Of a DNA stretch of 18,686 bases, positions 1-7,160 are shown one piece after another (position 1 is the first letter of the stretch; each line of letters starts with the position of its first letter). The stretch spans positions 1 to 18,686 of the forward strand of contig DMRT01000190.1 in assembly GCA_003455235.1 (NCBI GenBank), in the 5' to 3' direction. The notes under the pieces were generated by a model, which searched no databases, was not told where the DNA came from, and saw only the letters and a program-made list of their open reading frames with translations. The position numbers were made by a program, and so were the translations under genes. Source of the stretch: Chitinophagaceae bacterium (GTDB taxonomy: Bacteria > Bacteroidota > Bacteroidia > Chitinophagales > Chitinophagaceae).

Positions 1-279
1 GGGCATTTCCATAAAACTGGTAACACCACCGGCCACTGCCGCCCGGCTTTCGGAATATATCGTTGCTTTATGCGTAAGTCCGGGCTCCCGGAAATGCACC
101 TGGTCGTCGATTACACCGGGGAGCAGGTGTTTGCCTTCTCCGTTTATTTCGGTGACTTTTGACTTAACATCTATAGATGTTGCAATTTTCTCTATCCGAT
201 CGCCGTTAATGAGCACATCCAGTGATTGAATTTTCTCTTCATTCACCACCGATATGTTCTTAAAAAGGTATTTTTGCAT
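1..279 (-). CDS. pyrC: Dihydroorotase-like amidohydrolase, N-terminal part (cut by window edge)
   Basis: The 93 visible codons read as the start of a class I dihydroorotase, the amidohydrolase that cyclises carbamoyl-aspartate to dihydroorotate in pyrimidine synthesis. After a short beta-rich N-terminal part (residues 1-50) comes the family signature [20 protein letters not shown] (about 52-71) and then [14 protein letters not shown]. The first histidine of the usual metal-binding HxH is glutamine here (Q60), while H62 and the following FREPG are kept. The start at 279 fits the family, and an imperfect promoter box, TAGTTTTA at 301-308 on the minus strand, lies upstream. The gene diverges from the Wzi-like gene across 39 bases. 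The catalytic C-terminal part lies outside the window, so it could also be a non-catalytic dihydroorotase-like protein. Confidence 0.85.
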   Translation of the reverse strand, partial: MQKYLFKNISVVNEEKIQSLDVLINGDRIEKIATSIDVKSKVTEINGEGKHLLPGVIDDQVHFREPGLTHKATIYSESRAAVAGGVTSFMEMP

Positions 280-318
280 AACTTGAATTCAGATGCCTGT
301 TAAAACTAACATTATCCA

Positions 319-2040
319 ATGCAAATTATTAAAAGCTTAACCAAACTGCTCATTTTTATTTGCCCGGCAGTTGCCACTGCACAATCCACTTATCTTACAC
401 AGGGATCCAAAGACAATCACTTCGTGGAGCGGATGGAGATCAAACAACAGAAGAACACTCACCTGAATTTTTCCACCCTGAAACCCTTTAACCGGAAATA
501 CATTGTGGAACAGGCTGAGTTCATTGACAGCGCCCGGCTGGGTTACGTGGATACGGCAACTGGCCGTGATAAATATCCCGAGTGGATGGACCAGGGGCTT
601 AGCTCCATCGACGAATACAACCTGCAGCGTTTCCTGATGAACAATACTGAATGGGTAACAGGCCCCACGGATGAATTCAAAAGCAGGAGGCCGGTGCTGA
701 AAACCTTTTATAAAACAAAGCCCAATTTGCTGGAAGTAAAGACGAATAATTTCTTTCTTGCCCTTAACCCGGTACTGCAGTTTAGCGCCGGTTATGAAAC
801 AGGCGCCAAGAATGAATCCGTTTACATGAACAGCCGCGGCGTAACCCTGCGGGGAATGATCGGTAAGAAAGTGGGCTTTGCTTCCTACATCACCGATAAC
901 CAGGAACGGGGACCTCTGTTTTACCAGCAACAGGTAACCGGCTTTAAAGCCGTGCCGGGCGTTGGTTTCTACAAACCATTTAAAACAAATGGCAATGATT
1001 ATTTTGATGGACGTGGTTACATCACCTTCAATGCGGCCAAATCAATCGACATACAATTCGGGTACGACAAGAATTTTATAGGCAACGGCTACCGCAGTTT
1101 ATTCCTCAGCGACTGGGGCAACAGTAACCTGTTCCTGAAACTGAATACCCGGATCTGGAAAATCAATTACCAGAACCTGTTCATGGAACTGATGCCGCAG
1201 TTCAGGAAAGCCGGCGACACGCTGCTCGACCGAAAGTATGCCGCCATGCACCACCTGAGCATGAACGTAACCAAATGGCTGAACATCGGCTTGTTTGAAG
1301 GCGTGATCTTTGGCCGTAAGAACCGGTTCGATTTTCAATACCTGAATCCCATCATCTTTTACCGGCACATTGAAGGCACCGTGGGCAGCCCGGATAATGC
1401 ACTGGCGGGTATCGACTTCAAAGCCAATATTGCACACCGGGCACAGCTATACGGACAATTGCTGCTGGATGAATTCATTTTATCAGAAATCAAAAACAAA
1501 CCAACCAGCTGGGTGAATAAATGGGGATTACAGCTGGGGCTTAAATACGTGGATGCGTTTGGCGTGAAGAATCTCGACATCCAGGTGGAAGCAAACCGGG
1601 TGAGGCCATTCACCTATTCGCACAACGATACCATTTCCAACTATACCCATTATAACCAGCCGCTGGCACACCCGCTGGGCGCCAACTTCCAGGAAGTGCT
1701 GGGCATCATCCGTTACCAGCCGGCGCCAAAATGGTACGTGTATTTACAGGCTATTTATTATTACCAGGGCCTCGACAGTGCCGGTAAAAACTTTGGTGGC
1801 AATATCTTCCGGGACTATACCACCCGTTCCATGAATGAAGGATTTAAGATTGGCAGCGGAAACAAGGCCACCTGTTTTAATGGATACCTGCAGGTGAGCT
1901 ATGAGCTGAGGGAAAATTTATTCCTGGAGATATCCGGACAGTACCGGCAATACAAAACATTGCTTACACCTTCTTCCAGCAGTACCATTATTACAGGCGG
2001 CATCCGGCTGAATATGTTCAGCAGGCGGTACGATTTCTAA
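319..2040 (+). CDS. Outer-membrane beta-barrel protein, Wzi/RemB-like
   Basis: A 573-residue protein with a signal peptide (residues 1-22, ending TAQ). The remainder is rich in alternating aromatic and polar strands typical of an outer-membrane barrel, and it ends in a short basic strand finishing in a phenylalanine (RRYDF). Central stretches such as LQFSAGYETG and the region from about residue 160 to 200 (RGVTLRG, GFASYITDNQERGP) resemble the capsule assembly Wzi family, which in Bacteroidota includes proteins annotated as gliding protein RemB. Wzi of Escherichia coli helps attach capsule to the cell surface; whether this protein does so is unknown. No capsule or gliding genes lie beside it. 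It converges on porT with 7 bases between stops. Its promoter was not recognised. Family call is from memory of sequence style. Confidence 0.7.
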   Translation: MQIIKSLTKLLIFICPAVATAQSTYLTQGSKDNHFVERMEIKQQKNTHLNFSTLKPFNRKYIVEQAEFIDSARLGYVDTATGRDKYPEWMDQGLSSIDEYNLQRFLMNNTEWVTGPTDEFKSRRPVLKTFYKTKPNLLEVKTNNFFLALNPVLQFSAGYETGAKNESVYMNSRGVTLRGMIGKKVGFASYITDNQERGPLFYQQQVTGFKAVPGVGFYKPFKTNGNDYFDGRGYITFNAAKSIDIQFGYDKNFIGNGYRSLFLSDWGNSNLFLKLNTRIWKINYQNLFMELMPQFRKAGDTLLDRKYAAMHHLSMNVTKWLNIGLFEGVIFGRKNRFDFQYLNPIIFYRHIEGTVGSPDNALAGIDFKANIAHRAQLYGQLLLDEFILSEIKNKPTSWVNKWGLQLGLKYVDAFGVKNLDIQVEANRVRPFTYSHNDTISNYTHYNQPLAHPLGANFQEVLGIIRYQPAPKWYVYLQAIYYYQGLDSAGKNFGGNIFRDYTTRSMNEGFKIGSGNKATCFNGYLQVSYELRENLFLEISGQYRQYKTLLTPSSSSTIITGGIRLNMFSRRYDF

Positions 2041-2047
2041 AAGAACT

Positions 2048-2782
2048 CTATTCCACGGTTAAGGAGAAGGAAATGATTCTCGAGTTGATCTTGTCGATCG
2101 TATTGGAGAATTTCAGGCTCTTATCCCGGCTGTGCAGGTTGCCGATGCCCCATCCCATTTTAATCTCGGGAGTAAGAACGAACATTTCAAAATAGAAGTG
2201 AAACCCGATGCCCGCTTCGGCACCATAGTCCAGCCTTTTTAATTTGATCAGGTTCTCGGCCTTACGGGCGCCGGCATTGGAAGCCAGGTCGTATTCGGCC
2301 TTCATACCCGCCATCATGTATACCCGGAAATTATTGATGCGGTCGCTCTGGAATTTCAGCTGCACCGGTAAGGTAAGGGTGATGGACTGCACTTTTTTCT
2401 CGGTGATAAAATCTTCGCCATCCGGGCGGTCGGGCTTGGGCAGGCTGTATTCAAAAGCCTTCTCGGTAAATGTAAGGTTCACCGGGTAGGTGCGTATGGA
2501 AAAGTGTTCGCTCAGGTTCAGGTTCACAAGCCAGGCCAGGTTGATACCCGTACTGTTGATACTTTCAATAGCCATGATGCTGTCCTGCTGTAAAAAAGTG
2601 GGCGTATGATGGGTAAAACTGAAGTGCGAACGGTTAAACCCGAGGTTGATCCCGAAGTGGATTTTCTTTTCGTCGTGATCAGGCAGGTTGAGTTTTTCCC
2701 GTAATTGAGAAACGGCTGCCAGTGGCAAACAGAATAAAGCAATAGCCAGTACCCTTATTTTTCTCCGCAATAAATGCTGCAT
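2048..2782 (-). CDS. porT: PorT, type IX secretion outer-membrane barrel protein
   Basis: A 244-residue protein with a signal peptide (1-26, ending AAVSQ) followed by a small barrel of about eight strands (IHFGINLGFNRSHF near residue 41, FSIRTYPVNLTF near 95, GAEAGIGFHFYFEMFVLTPEIKMGWG near 190). PorT family proteins are outer-membrane components needed for type IX secretion in Porphyromonas and Flavobacterium. Size and strand pattern fit. The strongest support is context: the gene overlaps the end of ubiE by 28 bases and engB diverges on the other side, a gene order known around porT in Bacteroidota. The long overlap suggests translation coupled to ubiE. A generic PorT-family barrel not dedicated to secretion is the alternative, but the neighbourhood favours true PorT. 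Confidence 0.82.
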   Translation of the reverse strand: MQHLLRRKIRVLAIALFCLPLAAVSQLREKLNLPDHDEKKIHFGINLGFNRSHFSFTHHTPTFLQQDSIMAIESINSTGINLAWLVNLNLSEHFSIRTYPVNLTFTEKAFEYSLPKPDRPDGEDFITEKKVQSITLTLPVQLKFQSDRINNFRVYMMAGMKAEYDLASNAGARKAENLIKLKRLDYGAEAGIGFHFYFEMFVLTPEIKMGWGIGNLHSRDKSLKFSNTIDKINSRIISFSLTVE

Positions 2783-3498
2783 ATACCTAAGCTCAGTGGT
2801 TTAGAATACGTGTTTTTATATCCCAGGTTATCCAGGATATCCGTAAAATTTTTCCCTTCGGGAAACTGTTTAATCGATGCGTCGAGGTATTGGTATGCGC
2901 TGCGGTTTTTAGAAAATAATTTACCCACTCCGGGGCAGATGTACTTCATGTAAAAGTTGTAGAATCCTTTTACAACCGGTGTCTTGGGTTTGCTGAATTC
3001 GAGGACCACTAATTTTCCGCCGGGTTTCAGCACCCGACGAATTTCGTTCAGTCCCTTTTCAAGGTTCTCAAAATTCCGTACCCCAAAAGCCACGGTTACC
3101 GCCTCAAACGAATCGTTTTTAAAATTTATTGTTTCGCTGTCGCCATTTAACAGTTCAATCCTGTCTTCCAAACCCTGCTTCCGGATCTTTTCCCGCCCTA
3201 TTTCCAGCATGCCGTCGCTGATGTCGATCCCGGTTATTTTCTCCGGTTTCAGTATACCAGATGCCATGATGGCCATATCTGCTGTACCCGTAGCCACATC
3301 CAGCAGGTTTTGGGGCCGGATGGAAGCCAGTTGTTTGATGGCTTTCTTCCGCCACGCAACATCTATGCCGGCGCTCAGGAAACGGTTCAGGAAATCGTAG
3401 CGGAAGGCAATGTCGTTGAACATGCCTGCCACCTGCTGTTTCTTCCCCAGCCCCGAATCCTTATAGGGCACCACGGTATCGTGTGCGTATTCTGCCAT
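2755..3498 (-). CDS. ubiE: Demethylmenaquinone methyltransferase UbiE/MenG
   Basis: A 247-residue SAM-dependent methyltransferase. The signature YDFLNRFLSAGIDVAWRKK comes early, motif I is LLDVATGTADMA, and the later family segment is RRVLKPGGKLVVLEFSKP. Since most Bacteroidota use menaquinone, the likely reaction is the last step of menaquinone synthesis, C-methylation of demethylmenaquinone. I chose the ATG at 3498 (MAEYAHDTVVPYKD) rather than the upstream in-frame ATG at 3567. The extra 23 residues would be encoded by the intergenic heptamer repeat, and a TATCTTTG promoter box lies at 3505-3512, only six bases before the chosen ATG. The gene leads an operon with porT. Confidence 0.95.
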   Translation of the reverse strand: MAEYAHDTVVPYKDSGLGKKQQVAGMFNDIAFRYDFLNRFLSAGIDVAWRKKAIKQLASIRPQNLLDVATGTADMAIMASGILKPEKITGIDISDGMLEIGREKIRKQGLEDRIELLNGDSETINFKNDSFEAVTVAFGVRNFENLEKGLNEIRRVLKPGGKLVVLEFSKPKTPVVKGFYNFYMKYICPGVGKLFSKNRSAYQYLDASIKQFPEGKNFTDILDNLGYKNTYSKPLSLGICSIYCGEK

Positions 3499-3504
3499 TG
3501 GGCG

Positions 3505-3512
3505 CAAAGATA
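3505..3512 (-). promoter_or_regulatory. -7 promoter box of ubiE-porT
   Basis: On the minus strand this reads TATCTTTG, an exact match to the Bacteroidota -7 consensus TAnnTTTG. Only six bases separate it from the ubiE ATG, so transcription should start at or just before the start codon. A -33 TTG at the usual spacing is not visible; that region is occupied by the heptamer repeat. Confidence 0.7.
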
Positions 3513-3525
3513 AGGAGAGATGGCC

Positions 3526-3605
3526 GATACCGGATGCTGGATACCTGATACCGGATGTTGACGGCATTTAACAAATGAAGTATCCGGTATCCAGCATCCA
3601 GTATC
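3526..3605. repeat. Heptamer tandem repeats arranged as an inverted repeat
   Basis: The left block (3526-3560) consists of five 7-base units of the form GATACCG, GATGCTG, GATACCT, GATACCG, GATGTTG. The right block (3581-3605) holds the complementary units TATCCGG, TATCCAG, CATCCAG and a partial TATC. Bases 3526-3545 pair with 3586-3605 at 19 of 20 positions, with a 40-base spacer. The tract fills the gap between the divergent genes ubiE and engB, and its right end merges into the engB promoter box. In-frame translation of the tract yields SGIRYPASGIGH on one side and PVSSIQYL on the other, which can mislead start calls. Confidence 0.85.
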
Positions 3606-3609
3606 TTTG
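3602..3609 (+). promoter_or_regulatory. -7 promoter box of engB, fused to the heptamer repeat
   Basis: The box reads TATCTTTG, matching TAnnTTTG. Its first four bases are the final partial heptamer of the adjacent repeat. Four bases separate it from the engB ATG, which implies a leaderless or nearly leaderless message. No -33 TTG is seen at the usual distance. Confidence 0.7.
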
Positions 3610-3613
3610 CCGC

Positions 3614-4210
3614 ATGGTCATCAAATCTGCCAAATACGTCATCAGCAGTCCGGATTATGAGAAATGCCCCAAGCCAGACAGGCCGGAATATGCCTTCATC
3701 GGCCGCAGCAATGTAGGCAAGTCATCGCTCATCAACATGCTCTGCAATAATGATAAACTGGCAAAAACCTCCGCTTCACCGGGTAAAACACAGCTCATCA
3801 ATCATTTCATCATTAATAACGAGTGGTACATTGTGGATCTGCCTGGCTATGGCTTTGCCAAAGTAAGCATACGCAGCCGCAACCGCTGGGAACAGATGAT
3901 CGAGAATTACCTGCGCAAGCGGGAAAACCTGACCATGGTGTTTGTGCTGATCGACAGCCGCCACTCGCCGCAGAAGATCGATCTTGAATTCCTGGAGCAA
4001 CTGAAGAAATGGGGGGTTCCCTGCAGCATCATCTTCACCAAAACGGATAAGGAGAACCAGCGTATGGTAAGTAAAAACATCAATGCCTTTTTTGCGGCCA
4101 TGAAAAAGACCTGGCAATTTTTGCCCCAGTACTTCAGCAGCAGTGCTGTAAAAAAATCAGGAAGAGATAAGATCCTCGGCTTTATTAACGAGATGAATTC
4201 GGCAGAATAA
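3614..4210 (+). CDS. engB: Ribosome biogenesis GTP-binding protein EngB (YihA/YsxC)
   Basis: A 198-residue GTPase of the EngB/YihA/YsxC family, which assists assembly of the large ribosomal subunit. G motifs are in order: G1 GRSNVGKSS (about residues 30-38), a G2-region threonine in SASPGKTQ, G3 DLPGYG (about 75-80), G4 TKTD (about 142-145) and G5 SSA (about 175-177). The length is normal for the family. I chose ATG 3614 (MVIKSAKYV) over the upstream in-frame ATG at 3575, because the extra 13 residues come from the heptamer repeat and the promoter box at 3602-3609 would then lie inside the gene. It diverges from ubiE and converges on the YkuK-like gene. Confidence 0.95.
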   Translation: MVIKSAKYVISSPDYEKCPKPDRPEYAFIGRSNVGKSSLINMLCNNDKLAKTSASPGKTQLINHFIINNEWYIVDLPGYGFAKVSIRSRNRWEQMIENYLRKRENLTMVFVLIDSRHSPQKIDLEFLEQLKKWGVPCSIIFTKTDKENQRMVSKNINAFFAAMKKTWQFLPQYFSSSAVKKSGRDKILGFINEMNSAE

Positions 4211-4274
4211 GGGAGTCAGGGTCAGTGCCTGTGCTGAAAACACATGCTTGGGAAGAGAAGGTTTTCAACAGGGG

Positions 4275-4748
4275 TCAGTTCACCACTTTGTTGGCGCAAC
4301 TGCTGCTGGCAAAGGCTTCGGGTTTGGCTTTAAAGGCAAAGCCCATACCCAGGATATAGCCCATGGCCTCCCGCAATGCTTCATTGCTTTTGAAATGCGG
4401 GTTGGTATTGATGTCGGCATGCACTTCCATGTCCACATCATACTCCGTAAACAGGTCGCAGAGTTCGTAAGCGATCTCAATGCTTTTCGCCACTTCCACC
4501 AGCATCCGTTCCTTGATGCTGTAGCTTTGCAGCGTTTTTTCATTGTGAATAAACATGAACCCGCCGTGGCCTTCCCGCAAAAAAACGATTACGGTGGCAA
4601 ATTCCGTTTCCCGGCCCTTTACCTGGCTGTCGGTACCAATGCAAACTTTCAGGTGAAAACCATCTGCTGTTTCTCTTTTGATGGCCTGTTCTACAGCATT
4701 TTTAATGGGAAGCTGGATGGGGTCTCCATTGAATTTTCTCCATAACAT
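4275..4748 (-). CDS. YkuK-like (DUF458) RNase H-fold protein
   Basis: A 157-residue protein resembling the YkuK/DUF458 family, predicted to have a ribonuclease H-like fold. The segment KVCIGTDSQVKG (about residues 34-45) supplies the first strand with a conserved aspartate. It is followed by the paired strands ATVIVFLREGHGGFMFIHN, and the later EVHADINTNPHFKSNE carries further acidic residues suited to metal binding. No activity is established for the family that I can name with certainty. I start at ATG 4748 (MLWRKFNGDPIQLPI), since the longer in-frame extension to 4832 encodes a hydrophobic, low-complexity stretch unlike the family. A near-consensus box TAACTTTA on the minus strand at 4763-4770 may be its promoter. 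Confidence 0.8.
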   Translation of the reverse strand: MLWRKFNGDPIQLPIKNAVEQAIKRETADGFHLKVCIGTDSQVKGRETEFATVIVFLREGHGGFMFIHNEKTLQSYSIKERMLVEVAKSIEIAYELCDLFTEYDVDMEVHADINTNPHFKSNEALREAMGYILGMGFAFKAKPEAFASSSCANKVVN

Positions 4749-4850
4749 AAAAATGGGTTTTTTAAAGTTACGGATAATTTCCCCTAAATGGAACTTAAAC
4801 GGGTAAAATAAAACAAAGAGGTAATAAATCACCTCCGGGAATCAGGATAT

Positions 4851-4881
4851 AAAAAAGGGGATAGCCCCTAACGCTACCCCC
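4851..4881 (-). terminator. Rho-independent terminator after metalloprotease copy 1
   Basis: On the minus strand a 9-bp stem (4873-4881 with 4857-4865, including one G-T wobble) and a 7-base loop are followed by six T. It lies just beyond the protease stop. The stretch between stop and stem, AGATTCATGTGTAA, is shared with the second copy. Confidence 0.85.
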
Positions 4882-4902
4882 TGACTTACACATGAATCTA
4901 CC

Positions 4903-6480
4903 TTACTGTTTTATAATTCGTTCGGTTTGTTGTTCATTATTGGTAAGCAGCTGAATGATGTACATTCCGTCCGGCTGCCCGGTAATATCAAGTTTATTAA
5001 TTCCTTTTTGCCCGGTTCCTGCCGAAATGAACCTGCCGTTCATGTCATATAACCGGTACCGGTAATTCTGTGCTGCGTTCACGGAAACGGCAGTCTGAAC
5101 TATCGTAGAAACGTAAAAAGACTTCTCAATATTGCCCGATGCCTTCAGGGAAATGGTATTTGAATACACGGTGTGATCCAGTACAGAGATGACTTTCAGC
5201 CGGTAATAAATATGTCCGGTTTTATACGATTGATACGAAAAATCCGTTGCCGTGGCCGGAACACCGGCCAGGGGATAAAACCGGACCCCGTCGTCTGATG
5301 CTTCCACGCCGATGGTTTTAATGGGTTCGTCAGCAATAATATTCCAGTGCAGGCGGTGTTTATTATTATCGGCTTCCCCGGTCAGCCGTACGTCGTGAAT
5401 GGGTAATGCACCCATCGTGCCGGTAATGGTATATGCCCCAAGACTTCCATACTCACCCACATTTACATTCCCCGTTCCGTCCAGTTTCAGGTAATAGGTT
5501 CCGCTGTTCAGCACCGTATCAATCGTTACGCCCATGGTAGCACCGGGGTCGTCGGTACGCAGCAATACCGCGGCGGCGTTGTACAATTCTATTTTTATAT
5601 CAAGGTTGGCGCCGATATAATTATTAGCTACATTAAACGGAATGGCAGTTAAATGAAAATTGGAATTCTGTGAAAGGCTGAATTGAAAAGCATCCTTATC
5701 TGAATTCTTCGTAATGATGCCGCCGAGGTTAAAGCTTCCTGCTGGCAGGCTGTAGGTACCTGTATTGAGTGAATCGGAATAATCATCCGCCCGGTAAGTG
5801 AATCCATTTTGTGAAGTGATGATGGACAGGTTATCCTGCATGTTGGTACAGCCATAGGGAGTGGGTCCGTTGTTCCAGTTGCTTATATTTTTATAATAGC
5901 TGTTGCCCATGATGGGTGCCCAGCCGATCTCACCACCACCCAGGCCGCTGTTGTATTGCTCTTCGGGAACACTGCACACGGTTCCGTACTTCGACTGGTG
6001 TGCAAGGCCTACTGTATGCCCGCTTTCATGTGAACAGCATTCGCCTACCATTTTCGGACTGTAGGGACCCAGCCTGTCGCTGAATACAAAGCCCGGTGTA
6101 TCATCACCCCAAACAAAGGAGCCCACATAAGATACACCACCCACCCCCTGGCACCAGGCACTGGTAGTGGTGATGATGATGCGCATGCGCCTGTTGAGCG
6201 GGGCAGCCAGAAAAACGGATGAATCGGTGGTGATGTTGATATTGAAAGGCCGGAAGTCTTCCGCCACCCGGTTGAATGCTTCGATAATCTGCGGATCCGT
6301 CATGCCCGATGCATCGCAATAAAACGGCAGACCGCCATTCCATACATTGCCCTGCACATAATGACCATCAAAGTCTAAAAAGATGGTAGCGCTGGCAGAC
6401 GGAAAACTATTCATCACCGGAACACTGTAAGCTCCCAAACTGAAAACCGTGATAAAGAAAAAAGTAAAGATTGTTTTCAT
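4903..6480 (-). CDS. Secreted T9SS-sorted zinc metalloprotease (metzincin), copy 1
   Basis: A 525-residue multidomain protein. The signal peptide spans about 1-20. The catalytic domain starts at once with TIFLDFDGHYV (32-42), continues through VAEDFRPFNINITT (72-85) and GGVSYVGSF (114-122), and reaches the metzincin zinc site HESGHTVGLAH (H151, E152, H155, H161) with a Met-turn at M191 (WAPIMGNSYY). Next come a PPC-like beta domain (about 228-354), a fibronectin-III-like domain (about 362-447) and a T9SS type A sorting domain (about 452-525, with YRLYDMNGR, DGMYIIQL and final RIIKQ). It should be exported through the Sec and T9SS routes as an extracellular or surface endopeptidase. There is no room for an N-terminal propeptide. 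It lies 28 bases after the small secreted gene. The substrate is unknown. Confidence 0.9.
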   Translation of the reverse strand: MKTIFTFFFITVFSLGAYSVPVMNSFPSASATIFLDFDGHYVQGNVWNGGLPFYCDASGMTDPQIIEAFNRVAEDFRPFNINITTDSSVFLAAPLNRRMRIIITTTSAWCQGVGGVSYVGSFVWGDDTPGFVFSDRLGPYSPKMVGECCSHESGHTVGLAHQSKYGTVCSVPEEQYNSGLGGGEIGWAPIMGNSYYKNISNWNNGPTPYGCTNMQDNLSIITSQNGFTYRADDYSDSLNTGTYSLPAGSFNLGGIITKNSDKDAFQFSLSQNSNFHLTAIPFNVANNYIGANLDIKIELYNAAAVLLRTDDPGATMGVTIDTVLNSGTYYLKLDGTGNVNVGEYGSLGAYTITGTMGALPIHDVRLTGEADNNKHRLHWNIIADEPIKTIGVEASDDGVRFYPLAGVPATATDFSYQSYKTGHIYYRLKVISVLDHTVYSNTISLKASGNIEKSFYVSTIVQTAVSVNAAQNYRYRLYDMNGRFISAGTGQKGINKLDITGQPDGMYIIQLLTNNEQQTERIIKQ

Positions 6481-6508
6481 ACGCAGTGGATTTAGGGTAA
6501 CGTTCCGC

Positions 6509-6958
6509 TCACTGGCGGAGGCAATCGGGTATTACCTGGTCGGTTTCCACTTTCACAAACTGGTAACCACCCGAAGCATGTTGTTTTAATTCGTACCCGT
6601 CGAAATAGTTTTTATTAATGATGCGGCCGGTGTAGGTATAACTGTTGTCGCTGTTGATGATCTGCGAAATGCTGAACACCGAGTTGTTGAAGTAAGGAGA
6701 GCGGATGACTGCACTGCGAAGGTTACTGTATTTCACCTCGTTGCTCACCACCGTGCCGGAAAAAGAAAAGTCTGTGGAAAATGAAAGGCTGATATCCTGG
6801 CCCGGAGCTGCACTAAACACTGTTGCCAGCAGGGATTCGGGGCAATTGATCACATCGGGAAAGCGGCTGAATTGTGTGGGCTTGCTCCCTGTTTGGGAAA
6901 GTGCCGGGGAGGTACTGCATACAAACAGCAACAATGCACAAACGGCAGGTTGTTTCAT
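6509..6958 (-). CDS. Small secreted protein of unknown family, copy 1
   Basis: A 149-residue protein I do not recognise. It has a signal peptide (1-22, ending ALSQ) and a mature domain of about 127 residues predicted to be mostly beta. Key stretches are RFPDVINC (C39), ISLSFSTDFSFSG, VKYSNLRSAVI, a short INSDNSYTYTGRI strand and NYFDGYELK, with a second cysteine three residues before the Q at the end (C146) that could pair with C39. It lacks a sorting domain and a lipobox, so it should remain periplasmic or be released. It is the first gene of a two-gene unit with the metalloprotease, and the same pair occurs again upstream. From SQT onward, 88 of 129 residues match the second copy by my count. 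A role as separate propeptide, chaperone or inhibitor is inference. Confidence 0.85.
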   Translation of the reverse strand: MKQPAVCALLLFVCSTSPALSQTGSKPTQFSRFPDVINCPESLLATVFSAAPGQDISLSFSTDFSFSGTVVSNEVKYSNLRSAVIRSPYFNNSVFSISQIINSDNSYTYTGRIINKNYFDGYELKQHASGGYQFVKVETDQVIPDCLRQ

Positions 6959-6980
6959 GGTAATGGATTTTGGTTCTTTC

Positions 6981-6993
6981 GGATAACTGTTCT
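6981..6993 (-). promoter_or_regulatory. Conserved motif upstream of small secreted gene, copy 1
   Basis: On the minus strand this reads AGAACAGTTATCC, 22 bases before the ATG. The second copy has AGAACTCGTTATCC at the corresponding place. It may be an operator or just residual homology from the duplication. No clear TAnnTTTG box is found nearby; TAGAATTTG further upstream has one base too many. Confidence 0.35.
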
Positions 6994-7107
6994 GTCATGC
7001 AAACGCCGTGAAAAAACGGTTATTTCAAAAGCTCCAAATTCTAAAAAGGCTTCTACCGCCGGCATAGAAACCCTTCGATGTCCTTGTGGCAATCCTGCGG
7101 CTTCAAT

Positions 7108-7137
7108 AAAAAAAGAAGGGGCAGCCCCCGCTGCCCC
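7108..7137 (-). terminator. Rho-independent terminator after metalloprotease copy 2
   Basis: On the minus strand GGGGCAGC (7130-7137) pairs perfectly with GCTGCCCC (7118-7125) around a 4-base loop, followed by TTCTTTTTTT. It sits in the same place relative to the protease stop as the terminator of copy 1. Confidence 0.9.
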
Positions 7138-7160
7138 TCAGATTTACACATGAATCTGCC

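Noticed and set aside
3499..3567. Longer N-terminus for UbiE starting at 3567
   Set aside because: The extra residues are a translation of the heptamer repeat, and the promoter box at 3505-3512 would lie inside the gene.
3575..3613. Longer N-terminus for EngB starting at 3575
   Set aside because: The added 13 residues come from the repeat, and the family normally starts near VIKSAKYV.
4211..4274. Bidirectional terminator between engB and the YkuK-like gene
   Set aside because: I looked for a stem with T-run in this convergent gap and found none.
4749..4832. Extended start for the YkuK-like protein
   Set aside because: The extension is a hydrophobic stretch read from AT-rich intergenic DNA; the family-like sequence begins at MLWRKF.
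4818..4834. Small inverted repeat GAGGT/ACCTC upstream of the YkuK-like gene
   Set aside because: Five-base arms with an AT loop and no T-run; too weak to support a terminator or operator.
6104..6343. Histidine-rich open frame in another frame of protease copy 1
   Set aside because: It is a shadow of the conserved IIITTTS strand of the catalytic domain; no start signal or separate support.
7000..7107. Possible promoter TAGAATTTG for the first small secreted gene
   Set aside because: It has three bases rather than two between TA and TTTG, and there is no TTG at a suitable distance.
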